From contig CBFHLY010000037.1 of NCBI GenBank assembly GCA_965656785.1, positions 1 through 21,190 of the forward strand: DNA of 21,190 nt. Direction: 5' to 3'. This DNA comes from JALQTD01 sp965656785. GTDB lineage: Bacteria > Bacteroidota > Bacteroidia > Flavobacteriales_D > Sanyastnellaceae. The position numbers and the translations under genes are program-made. Numbering within the stretch: position 1 is the first letter of the stretch; the number at the start of each line of letters is the position of its first letter. Positions 14,213 through 21,190 of this stretch are shown here, in pieces. The notes under the pieces are model-generated. The model worked only from the letters and a program-made list of their open reading frames with translations, was not told the origin of the DNA and searched no databases.

Positions 14213-15574
14213 ATGAGACGGAAAGATTTTCTGCGTGCCGGGGGTGCGCTGGGCCTGGGCGGCCTGCTGAATGCATGTGGGGTGAAATCGGCGCCGGGGG
14301 TGTTGCCGGTGGATGGGAGCGCGTTTGATTTGGCCTGCGAGGCGTTGCCGAAGGTGCGGGTGGCGGTGATCGGGTTGGGGAATCGCGGGAGCGGGCTGAT
14401 CGACATGTTGCAGTGGCTGGTGACTCAGGGGCATGCGGAAATCACGGCGGTGTGCGACATCAACCCGGCGAAGGTGGAGCGGGCCGTGGAGCAGGTCGCG
14501 GCATTTCAGGCGGCACCGGCGGCGGTGTCGGATTGGGAGGAGGCGGTGCGGGTGGAGGTGGCGGATTTGGCCTTGATCTGCACGCCCTGGGAATGGCACA
14601 CACCGATGGCGCTGCAAGCGATGCGCAACGGGCTGCACGCCGCAAGTGAGGTGCCGATTGCCTACACGCTTGACGATGCGCTGGCCCTCGTCCAAACCGC
14701 TGAAGCGACGCAGCGGCACTGCATCATGCTGGAAAATTGCTGCTACAACGGCGAGGAACTCGGGCTGCTGAAGATGATCGAAGAGGGGGTGTTCGGGACG
14801 CTGACGCACGCGGAATGCGCGTACCTGCACGACCTGCGGGCGCTGATGCTAGACCCGACGTATTACGAGGACCGGTGGCGGCTGAAGCACCACCTGCAGC
14901 GCGACGGGAACCTGTACACGACACACGGACTGGGGCCGGTGTGCATGTACTTCGACATCCTGCGCGGAGACACCCTCACCCACCTCGTTTCGATGAGCTC
15001 GCGGGAGGCGGCGTTGAGCGAGGCGTTGGCGGCTTCTGCCGAACCCGGCCTTCAGGCGATGGCGTCGGCGGTCAAGTGCGGGGACGTGAACACGACGCTC
15101 ATCGGAACGGCTTCAGGCAAGTCCATCATGCTTCAGTTCGACACGCACGTGGGTCGGCCTTACAACCGGCTGAACAAGGTCATCGGGTCAAAGGCCGTGC
15201 ATTACGGCTACCCGTCGCGGTTGTACGTGGACCACGGGCCGACGTGGGATTGGCACGGTTGGCTGGATGAGGGGGCGTCGTCGGAGATGCGGGATCGGTA
15301 TGCGCACCCGTTGTGGACGCGGTTGCAGGCGTTGGCGGCGGAGCACGAGCAGGGGCACGGGGGGATGGACTTCGTGATGATGTACCGGTTGATCCGGTGC
15401 TTGAACGAGGGGGTAGCGCTGGATTTGAATGTGTACGACGGGGTGTTGTGGTCGGCGGTGGGGGCGCTTTCGGAGCAGTCGGTGGCGGCGGGGTCGGCGC
15501 GGGTGGAGGTGCCGGATTACACGGCGGGCAGGTGGCGCGAGGCGCGGCGGCACGGGGTGAACCGGGAGGTGTGA
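14213..15574 (+). CDS. Gfo/Idh/MocA-fold glycoside hydrolase family 109, Tat lipoprotein
   Basis: A 453-residue NAD-dependent glycosidase of the GH109 type, the family containing alpha-N-acetylgalactosaminidases. The N-terminus has a twin-arginine motif RRKDFLR and a lipobox LNAC (C22), so it is probably exported folded with NAD bound and lipid-anchored. The Rossmann motif VAVIGLGNRG (about 50-59) comes next, then the GH109 hallmarks ENCCYNGEELGLL (174-186), AYLHDLR (203-209), NLYTTHGLGP (233-242), VSMSSRE, GDVNTTLIGTASGKSI, GHGGMDFVMMYRL (381-393) and VEVPDYTAGRW near the end. The length fits. The actual glycan is unknown. It starts 15 nt after the kinase, and its stop overlaps the next start (TGATG), tying it to the small secreted protein and the SGNH/MBOAT pair. 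Confidence 0.9.
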   Translation: MRRKDFLRAGGALGLGGLLNACGVKSAPGVLPVDGSAFDLACEALPKVRVAVIGLGNRGSGLIDMLQWLVTQGHAEITAVCDINPAKVERAVEQVAAFQAAPAAVSDWEEAVRVEVADLALICTPWEWHTPMALQAMRNGLHAASEVPIAYTLDDALALVQTAEATQRHCIMLENCCYNGEELGLLKMIEEGVFGTLTHAECAYLHDLRALMLDPTYYEDRWRLKHHLQRDGNLYTTHGLGPVCMYFDILRGDTLTHLVSMSSREAALSEALAASAEPGLQAMASAVKCGDVNTTLIGTASGKSIMLQFDTHVGRPYNRLNKVIGSKAVHYGYPSRLYVDHGPTWDWHGWLDEGASSEMRDRYAHPLWTRLQALAAEHEQGHGGMDFVMMYRLIRCLNEGVALDLNVYDGVLWSAVGALSEQSVAAGSARVEVPDYTAGRWREARRHGVNREV

Positions 15575-16014
15575 TGCGGTTGTGCGGCATGGTGTTGCTG
15601 GCCTTCGCGCCGTTGTTCGGATGGGCCCAATCGCCGCTGCATTGGCAGGTGCGATCGCTGGGAGGGAACGAGGTGGAAATCGCAGTCCTCGGGGCGGAGC
15701 GGTTGACTCCCCCCGTGACCGTGGCCGTGACCATCGATGGCGTGGAGCAACCGCTGCTGGATCCCGTCTCGGGTGCGCAGATAACGCTCCGATTGGCTGA
15801 TGAAGGTCCGCGGACCGTGGCCCTGGACGAACTCAGCTTGCCAACGGACGCGTCCCGGCAGTGCCAGCTCGTGGTGCGGGCGGTGCAGGGAGCGGTCGAT
15901 GATGCGCGACTGGAACCCTTGCGCCTCACCGTCGAGGTCGGCTGTTCGGATCCGGTTCGCACGACTTATATGGAGTGCTTTTTGAACTGCAAATCATGGG
16001 AAGTGACGTGGTGA
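15574..16014 (+). CDS. Small secreted protein of unknown function
   Basis: A 146-residue protein that I do not recognise. A Sec signal peptide is clear (MRLCGMVLLAFAPLFGWAQ, cleavage about residue 19). The mature part looks all-beta, with alternating hydrophobics (WQVRSLGGNEVEIAVLG, VTVAVTIDGVEQPLLD). It has cysteines at QCQLVV, EVGC and near the end in MECFLNCKSW. The start ATG overlaps the GH109 stop (TGATG), with GGAGG 4 nt upstream, one of the few good Shine-Dalgarno sites here. Its 3' end overlaps the SGNH-like gene by 19 nt. Coupling on both sides suggests it acts with the glycosidase and acyltransferase module in the envelope. Longer upstream starts in this frame would lie inside GH109 and are rejected. 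Confidence 0.72.
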   Translation: MRLCGMVLLAFAPLFGWAQSPLHWQVRSLGGNEVEIAVLGAERLTPPVTVAVTIDGVEQPLLDPVSGAQITLRLADEGPRTVALDELSLPTDASRQCQLVVRAVQGAVDDARLEPLRLTVEVGCSDPVRTTYMECFLNCKSWEVTW

Positions 16015-16874
16015 AAGCAACTCGCTCCCTCATTGCTTGGGGGCTGCTTGCGGCTGGTCTTACCGGCCTGAATCGCTGGCAAACCCCGCCGCGGGGTCCT
16101 TGGGCAGAAGCTGGGGCGCACGGCGTCATCGTGGGGTCGAGTCAGGTGTGGTACGCACTCGACGCCGCGATGTTGGACTCGTTGAGTGGTTGGCCTCCGG
16201 GGAGTTGGACAAACCGATCGATGCAAGGACTGAGCGGTGCTGCGCTGTTGAGTGAGGCGTGCGCGTGGGTGGAGGCTTGGCCAGAAGGCACCGGGGGCAT
16301 GTTGGTGCTTGAGTGCTTGGCGCCGGAGGAATCGGGCCGGGTGGATTGGCGTTTGGCAGGCCAAATCCCCGCCGCCGACTTCACCCGCCACGCTTTTGCC
16401 TCCCTCCCGCCCCTTCGAGCGAGCCGATCGGCCTTGGAGCACGGGCTGATGCGCGCGACCCGCGGGTTGCACGCGACGCTGCATCCGTTGGCCGACGTAC
16501 CGTCCGCCCCGCCTCGTCGGAATCGGATTTGGCGTGGCGATTCCGCTCGCGTGGCCGAACTCAGGATGCACGAGGACCGCCTCCGACGGGTCCTCAGCGG
16601 GGAAGCCCCCCCCCCTGCCTACCCGGCCTTTCTCGTCAATCGCCTCGTTGCAAAGTGCGCCCAACGCGGCATCGAACTGGTTCCCGTCATCCCCGCCGCG
16701 AGCCCCGCCCCCTTCCTTGCCCCGGCAGCCTTCAAGCGCCCCCCGGTCGTGCTCGACGGCGGAATGCTCCCGACGCCGTTTTCCACCCCCGAATACCTCT
16801 GCGACCCCATGCACCTGAATGAACGCGGGGCCCGACGCGTCACGCTGGAATTCTGGAACCAACTTGCGCGCTGA
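15996..16874 (+). CDS. SGNH/DltD-like membrane-anchored protein, MBOAT partner
   Basis: A 292-residue protein with one N-terminal hydrophobic anchor (about 11-25, LIAWGLLAAGLTGL). The remainder carries SGNH-type landmarks: VIVGSSQVWYAL (S48/S49 at the nucleophile block, GSS in place of GDS) and a C-terminal DPMHLNERGARRV (D270, H273) matching the Asp-x-x-His block. Such proteins accompany MBOAT acyltransferases and complete or reverse O-acyl transfer to extracellular glycans. The middle is poorly conserved to my eye, and Asn/Gly blocks II and III are not obvious. The chosen ATG at 15996 lies inside the end of the previous gene; an ATG at 15975 or a GTG at 16011 are alternatives. The stop overlaps the MBOAT start (TGATG). 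Confidence 0.8.
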   Translation: MGSDVVKATRSLIAWGLLAAGLTGLNRWQTPPRGPWAEAGAHGVIVGSSQVWYALDAAMLDSLSGWPPGSWTNRSMQGLSGAALLSEACAWVEAWPEGTGGMLVLECLAPEESGRVDWRLAGQIPAADFTRHAFASLPPLRASRSALEHGLMRATRGLHATLHPLADVPSAPPRRNRIWRGDSARVAELRMHEDRLRRVLSGEAPPPAYPAFLVNRLVAKCAQRGIELVPVIPAASPAPFLAPAAFKRPPVVLDGGMLPTPFSTPEYLCDPMHLNERGARRVTLEFWNQLAR

Positions 16875-18286
16875 TGTTGTTCAACTCCCTGGATTTTTGG
16901 CTCTTCTTTCCCCTCGTGCTTGCGGTGTACAGCGCCCTTCCGCAACGCCACGTGCGGGCGCGCCAAATCGCCCTGCTCGCCGCGAGTTACGCCTTCTATG
17001 CCTTCTGGGACTTGCGGTTTTGCGGGCTCATCGCGCTGTCGACGCTCGTGGACTTTGTGGTCAGCCGTCAGCTGGAGCGGACGAGTCGGCGCAAGGCGTG
17101 GGTGGCCGTTTCGGTGGTGACGAATTTGGGGATCCTCGGGACCTTCAAGTACCTGGGGTTTTTCGTGGAGGAGGTGGGGGCGGTTTTGGCCTCCCTCGGG
17201 ATTCAAACGAGTCCGATTGCGCTGAACATTGTGCTGCCTGTGGGCATCAGTTTTTACACGTTCCAAACATTGGGCTATACGCTCGATGTCTACCGAAAAC
17301 GCATTCTGCCCGAGCGGCATTTCATTCCGTTCGCCTTGTTCGTCAGTTTTTTTCCCCAACTGATGGCGGGCCCCATTGAACGCGCCCGGGACCTGCTTCC
17401 CCAGCTCCACGTGTTGCGCCGGCCCACTCCTCAAGAGGCCGCCTCTGGATTCCGACTGTTTCTCTTGGGGATGGTAAAGAAAGTGGCGGTGTCGTCGGTT
17501 CTTTGGAATCATGCGCAGGTGCTTTACTTGAACCCGGAACTTCGGGGCACGGCAGAAGCTTGGTGGCTCGGCTTGCTGATGCTCACACACATCTACATGG
17601 ACTTTTCGGGGTACTCCGACATGGCGGTGGGCCTCGGACGGATGCTCGGCGTGAAGCTCAGCCCCAACTTCAAGCGCGTGTTCGCGGCGCGGAACTTCCC
17701 GGACTTGTGGCGGCGCTGGCACATGACGCTGGGCCGCTGGTTCCGCGATTACCTGTGGATCCCGTTGCGCAAGCGGGGGTGGAACAAGGCCGCGGCTACG
17801 CTCCTGACGTTTGCGCTCATTGGGGTGTGGCACGGGGCGAATTGGACCTTCCTGTGGTGGGGCGTGCTGATGGGCCTCGTTTGGTGGGTGGATGACCAAA
17901 CCAACTGGCAACAGCGCCTGACCGCTCCCATTCCCTTCGGCGGCGCACTCGCCTCGGCCTTGACGATCGGGCTGTTTGTCTTCATTTCGCAGCTCTTCCC
18001 CGTGGACCGCCTCGCCGATGCATGGACGCTGATGCGGGCGATGGCGGGCTTTCCTGCAGCGGACGCCTTGCCTTGGAGCGGCGTTCCGCGAGCGGTGGCC
18101 GCCGCGATGCTCCTTGCCGCGGGCATCGAATGGGGCGTGCCCTACAGCGAGGCCCGCATCCAGGCCTCCGCGCGGTGGGCGCGAAATTGGGGCTGGGTGC
18201 GGGCCGTCGTGTTCATCCCGTGGGGCTGCGCCCTCTGCGTGGAGGGACTGTGGCAGGCTCGGGAATTCGTGTACTTCCAGTTCTGA
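16874..18286 (+). CDS. MBOAT family membrane O-acyltransferase (AlgI/DltB-like)
   Basis: A 470-residue polytopic acyltransferase. The N-terminus MLFNSLDFWLFFPLVLAVYSAL is typical of AlgI-like proteins. It continues with AASYAFYAFWDLRF, the NIVLPVGISFYTFQTLGYTLDVYR signature (about 118-140), FFPQLMAGPIERARDLLPQL, IYMDFSGYSDMAVGLGRMLG and FPDLWRRWHMTLGRWFRDYLWIPL (H283). The presumed catalytic histidine is in LIGVWHGANWTF (H320). About ten hydrophobic segments are visible. The family moves acyl groups, often acetyl, across the membrane to a glycan or other acceptor. The start is coupled to the SGNH-like gene by TGATG. The acceptor is unknown, but GH109 in the same run hints at an amino-sugar glycan. 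Its stop is only 2 nt from the convergent fibre gene's stop. Confidence 0.94.
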   Translation: MLFNSLDFWLFFPLVLAVYSALPQRHVRARQIALLAASYAFYAFWDLRFCGLIALSTLVDFVVSRQLERTSRRKAWVAVSVVTNLGILGTFKYLGFFVEEVGAVLASLGIQTSPIALNIVLPVGISFYTFQTLGYTLDVYRKRILPERHFIPFALFVSFFPQLMAGPIERARDLLPQLHVLRRPTPQEAASGFRLFLLGMVKKVAVSSVLWNHAQVLYLNPELRGTAEAWWLGLLMLTHIYMDFSGYSDMAVGLGRMLGVKLSPNFKRVFAARNFPDLWRRWHMTLGRWFRDYLWIPLRKRGWNKAAATLLTFALIGVWHGANWTFLWWGVLMGLVWWVDDQTNWQQRLTAPIPFGGALASALTIGLFVFISQLFPVDRLADAWTLMRAMAGFPAADALPWSGVPRAVAAAMLLAAGIEWGVPYSEARIQASARWARNWGWVRAVVFIPWGCALCVEGLWQAREFVYFQF

Positions 18287-18288
18287 CT

Positions 18289-21190
18289 TCAGTTCATTTC
18301 CGCGAGCTGTTCCTCGACCGATGTGAAAATGGCGTCGCGGATTTGTTGAACGAGTTGGCGCTCCGCTTGCGTGCCTGGCTTGATGCCTCGGAACGCCGGC
18401 AGGTCGTCGTTGTCGAGGATGCTCGAACGCACGATGTCCTGAACGACGTCCTGAGCGAACTGCGCCTCGAGCATGCTGCGCGTGAAGCTTTGAATGCTTT
18501 GGTCGACGCGCGGGGCGACGCCCTCTTGTTCAGATTGAAGCACGAAGCGCTTGATGTCATCGGTGGAGGCGATGTTGGAGAGGCCTGCAGTGATTTGGTC
18601 CAAATAACCGTCCATCAAATCCTCCCGCCGGATGTCCAAATCCTCCCACGTCACGTCATTCTTCCCGGGATCCGGCAGCTCGAGCGGCACCGCGGGGCTC
18701 ATCAGCGCCTCGGGCAAAGCAAGCGGCGCAACGAAGGCCTCCGTTTTCGTCGTAGGTGCAACCGGTTCCGCTGCCGCGAATTCAACGACCGCTGAACCGT
18801 GACCGGCGCCGGGCAGGAAACGAGCGCGCAAGTCGGCAATGCGCCCCGCGACCTCGTTCATTTCCTCCTGAATGGCGTCCAGTGCGAGGTTCTCTTGGAT
18901 TTCGTTGTGCAAGCCGACCGCGACATTGACGCGGTTGAAGTAAGGGTCATCTCCGTTTTCCCACGCCACACCGACGATGAAACGAGCATCCTCAGGACGC
19001 AAATCCGCCGGTGTGACGGCCACCCCAAATCCATCGTGGTCGCCTGAAGGAAGGATGCAGTCGCCGGCTTTCACTTGGCCGATGACCTCCACCGGAACTT
19101 GGCCAAGGAAGGCCACCTGTTCGAAATTCTCCGCAACATCGTCCGCCGGCATTTTACCCAGCACTGCCGGCGCGGTGGACACCACGAGGAGGTGATCGAA
19201 ATCGTCGGTGCGCAAGGAGAGGTGACCGCGTTTGACGGCTACGATTTGGCCCGCGTGGTAATCCTCCCGCGGATTCAATCGAGGAATCCACTCCGCGTAA
19301 TCCCCACTGCCTGTGGAATATGCAACGCCAAACTCCGAATTGTTGATGTCATTCCACTCGGCCATGAACGCGGCCGCAGAGATGAACGATGCCGTGGCAA
19401 ACACCACATCCTTCGTCTTGGAGCCCAACTCCTGCACCTGACCGCTCACCTCAGCTACCGCGGGCGCGATGTCCGCCCAATCGATCATGGGGAACCCGGG
19501 GAAAGGAATGATGATGCAACCGATGGGAATCAGCATGCTGCAGCACCAAGAGTCCGGAATAGCTTTCGCGATGCTGCCCGCGATGGTCCAACCGAGCTTT
19601 GCTGTAGCGACGATGACACCGCGCGTCTCCCAGGCGAATCGCGCCGTCGCAGCCGTTGTGGCCACGACATGCTCGTCGTAATCCAGCTTCTTGCCTCGGT
19701 CCTGCTGCCAATCCCCTGAATACTCGCCTTGAATGCGTCCAATCGCCGATGCGTTCTTGTTGTAAAAGGTGATGAAATTGTCCTCGTTCCGTGGTTGGTC
19801 GTGCGCGTGGTTCAATCGAATGGCGATGCCTTGGTTCGTGGCCGTTCCGCCTGCGCCACCGTCGAAGTAGGCCAAATGCCCATCCGGTGGGGTGTTGGTT
19901 GAGGAACCGACCACCAACTTACCGGCCACGTTGGCGTCGCCCAACGCCGTGACGCTGCCATTCGCAGTCAGGGTTCCTGAAGCGTTCAATCCGCCTTGGA
20001 AGGCCGCGCTGCCAGCAACGTTCAATGCATTGAGTGCCGTCGTTCCGTAGGCCGTCAAGGTCCCCCCGGCCGCAAGGGTCCGGCCACCGGCCACCGTGAC
20101 GTTGCCATTGAAGGTGGTGGCGTTGAACAGCGAAATGCTGCCGGTGGCGTTGTCCACGGTGAATGCGTTGGCTCCGTTCGCCTTAACGACGAGGCCCTCG
20201 ACCAGTTCCGTGGACTTGAGCACTTTCATCGACCCGGCGAATGAGCTGAGTTCTGTAGCGCTCGTCGTGCGGAGGTTCTTGCCTGCGATGGTGCCCGAAG
20301 CCGCCATGGCCCCGGTGTTGAGCATGGAAATGCGCGGATTGCCTGGCGCATCGAGGTAGGCGGTCGGACTGGCGTAGATTCGGAAATCGCCGGGGAGGGC
20401 GACGCTTCCGAGGGCGCCGTTGTTGGCGCCCCGCCCCACCACGAAGAGCGGTTCATCACCGACGACGCTGAACGTGCCCCCCACTTCGGTAGTCGAGGAG
20501 GCATTCAACGTGCTTGTGGTTGTCGCGTTCTTGACGTCCACGGAACCGGAATTCAGCGCGTTGGCGTTGTCAACTGTCGATGAGGACACATTCCCCGCGT
20601 TGGCGATGGAGTTGGACGTGATGCCTTGGAGGACCGCAGCCCCCTCAACGGCGAGGGCACCGCTGACGGTGACGTTTCCACCGTTGGTCCATTGGCCGTC
20701 CACTTGAACGTTGCCCTCGACGGCTGCGTTGTTGTCGAACTGAGCGTCGCCTTTGGCGTTCAGGGTGGAAACCACCGTGGATTCTGCGGTGAGGTTGCTG
20801 AGGCGGGTGCCACTCGTCGTGGCCACGAGGGAGTCGAGGATGGTGACTTGGCCGTTGATGACGGCATTGCCCAGGGTATCAATTTGGAACACGCGATCGC
20901 GGCCGATGGTGAACCGCCCCATGACCGAGAGCGAATCGTGAAGCAACGCTGCTTGGAGGACCTCCAGGGTCGAGTCCATCACGGTTGCCCCACCGACCGA
21001 CAAGTCGCCTGACATGCTCATGGCGTCCGTCTCGATGCCTCCGAGCGAAAAGGTGGTGCCTTTGATGGTGGCGTCTCCTTCGACGACCATGTTGCCGAGG
21101 ACGACGACGTTGCTGTCCATTTGGACAAACCCCGACAGGTGGGTCTTGCCAAGCACGCTCAATTCGCCCTTGTCGAGGATTTTCTCCTCG
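18289..21190 (-). CDS. Large repeat-rich, tail-fibre-like protein with G2-peptidase-like region (5' end outside window)
   Basis: The frame is open through the right edge, and 966 residues are visible. Residues about 1-430 are degenerate beta-strand repeats of the type G-x-(L/V)-x-V-x-G-x-A, for example GNVTVSGALAVEGAAVLQG, rich in Gly, Ala, Thr, Asn and Val, as in trimeric fibre or beta-helix proteins. A PDGHLAYFDGG stretch and an FITFYNKNASAIGRIQGEYSG region follow. Next comes a hydrophobic insert with WCCSMLIPIGCIIIPFPG (about 547-566). A region starting GDYAEWIPRLNP (about 629), with VVSTAPAVLGK and VIGQVKAGDCILPSG, resembles the G2 autoproteolytic domain of phage tail fibres. Then come a coiled coil (about 762-792), a Pro/Ala linker and a C-terminal segment (about 841-966) I do not recognise. 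No type IX sorting domain is seen at the C-terminus. Surface or contractile-apparatus roles are inferences. Confidence 0.8.
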   Translation of the reverse strand, partial: EEKILDKGELSVLGKTHLSGFVQMDSNVVVLGNMVVEGDATIKGTTFSLGGIETDAMSMSGDLSVGGATVMDSTLEVLQAALLHDSLSVMGRFTIGRDRVFQIDTLGNAVINGQVTILDSLVATTSGTRLSNLTAESTVVSTLNAKGDAQFDNNAAVEGNVQVDGQWTNGGNVTVSGALAVEGAAVLQGITSNSIANAGNVSSSTVDNANALNSGSVDVKNATTTSTLNASSTTEVGGTFSVVGDEPLFVVGRGANNGALGSVALPGDFRIYASPTAYLDAPGNPRISMLNTGAMAASGTIAGKNLRTTSATELSSFAGSMKVLKSTELVEGLVVKANGANAFTVDNATGSISLFNATTFNGNVTVAGGRTLAAGGTLTAYGTTALNALNVAGSAAFQGGLNASGTLTANGSVTALGDANVAGKLVVGSSTNTPPDGHLAYFDGGAGGTATNQGIAIRLNHAHDQPRNEDNFITFYNKNASAIGRIQGEYSGDWQQDRGKKLDYDEHVVATTAATARFAWETRGVIVATAKLGWTIAGSIAKAIPDSWCCSMLIPIGCIIIPFPGFPMIDWADIAPAVAEVSGQVQELGSKTKDVVFATASFISAAAFMAEWNDINNSEFGVAYSTGSGDYAEWIPRLNPREDYHAGQIVAVKRGHLSLRTDDFDHLLVVSTAPAVLGKMPADDVAENFEQVAFLGQVPVEVIGQVKAGDCILPSGDHDGFGVAVTPADLRPEDARFIVGVAWENGDDPYFNRVNVAVGLHNEIQENLALDAIQEEMNEVAGRIADLRARFLPGAGHGSAVVEFAAAEPVAPTTKTEAFVAPLALPEALMSPAVPLELPDPGKNDVTWEDLDIRREDLMDGYLDQITAGLSNIASTDDIKRFVLQSEQEGVAPRVDQSIQSFTRSMLEAQFAQDVVQDIVRSSILDNDDLPAFRGIKPGTQAERQLVQQIRDAIFTSVEEQLAEMN

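Noticed and set aside
15313..15573. Upstream extension of the small secreted protein within GH109
   Set aside because: The extension is Gly/Ala/Val shadow sequence of GH109, whereas the ATG at 15574 gives a clean signal peptide and the TGATG overlap used elsewhere in this operon.
18289..21162. Start of the fibre gene at the TTG at 21162
   Set aside because: The frame continues without a stop to the window edge with the same kind of sequence (ending EEKILDKGE before this codon), so the gene almost certainly begins outside the window.
18289..21190. Prophage or phage-derived contractile system
   Set aside because: Only one fibre-like gene is present, with no sheath, baseplate, capsid, integrase or lysis genes nearby, so a phage origin of the region is not supported.

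Overview
The window looks like a piece of a Bacteroidota (Bacteroidetes) chromosome with unusually high G+C. The pointers are: a protease with a Por/type IX secretion C-terminal sorting domain; a GH109-type NAD-dependent glycosidase; a complete-looking run of menaquinone genes; the TAnnTTTG type of -7 promoter element directly before several start codons; and few convincing Shine-Dalgarno sequences. It reads as core chromosome with gene-dense, tightly coupled transcription units. I see no insertion sequence, CRISPR array, tRNA, rRNA or attachment site, and no gene-free stretch longer than about 200 bases. The finer taxonomic position cannot be fixed from sequence alone.

Left block (1-4690, minus strand): a menaquinone operon read right to left, in the order hotdog thioesterase (menI-like), menF, menD, menA, menC. 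The genes overlap or lie within 14 nt, and menC runs off the left edge. Together they cover chorismate to o-succinylbenzoate (MenF, MenD, MenC), probable hydrolysis of DHNA-CoA (thioesterase) and prenylation of DHNA (MenA). menB, menE, menH and ubiE/menG are not in the window. A 32-nt divergent gap carrying a perfect interrupted palindrome separates this operon from an orphan OmpR-type response regulator on the plus strand (4723-5436). The regulator's 3' end overlaps a small convergent membrane-protein gene.

Centre block (6002-12954, minus strand): sppA, a small lipoprotein, a type IX secreted lysyl-endopeptidase-like serine protease, a membrane glycosyltransferase 2, an ECF-like sigma factor and rsmG. 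Gaps are 9-43 nt or the genes overlap, and a 13-bp hairpin follows rsmG. This looks like one envelope- and stress-flavoured transcription unit, with possible internal promoters.

Right block (13053-18286, plus strand): folK, a deoxynucleoside kinase, a GH109 glycosidase with a twin-arginine lipoprotein signal, a small secreted protein, an SGNH-like protein and an MBOAT O-acyltransferase. Most are joined by ATGA or TGATG overlaps. The last four form a plausible module for trimming and O-acylating an extracellular or surface glycan. It converges, 2 nt apart, on a very large minus-strand gene (18289 to beyond 21190). That gene encodes a repeat-rich, tail-fibre-like protein with a G2-peptidase-like region, a Cys-rich hydrophobic insert and an unrecognised C-terminal domain.

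The most unusual signals are the composite fibre protein, the glycosidase/SGNH/MBOAT module, the recurrent -7 element exactly 4 nt before ATG (implying leaderless or near-leaderless messages), the palindrome in the divergent men/regulator promoter, and abrupt switches between G-ending and C-ending synonymous codons inside single genes.
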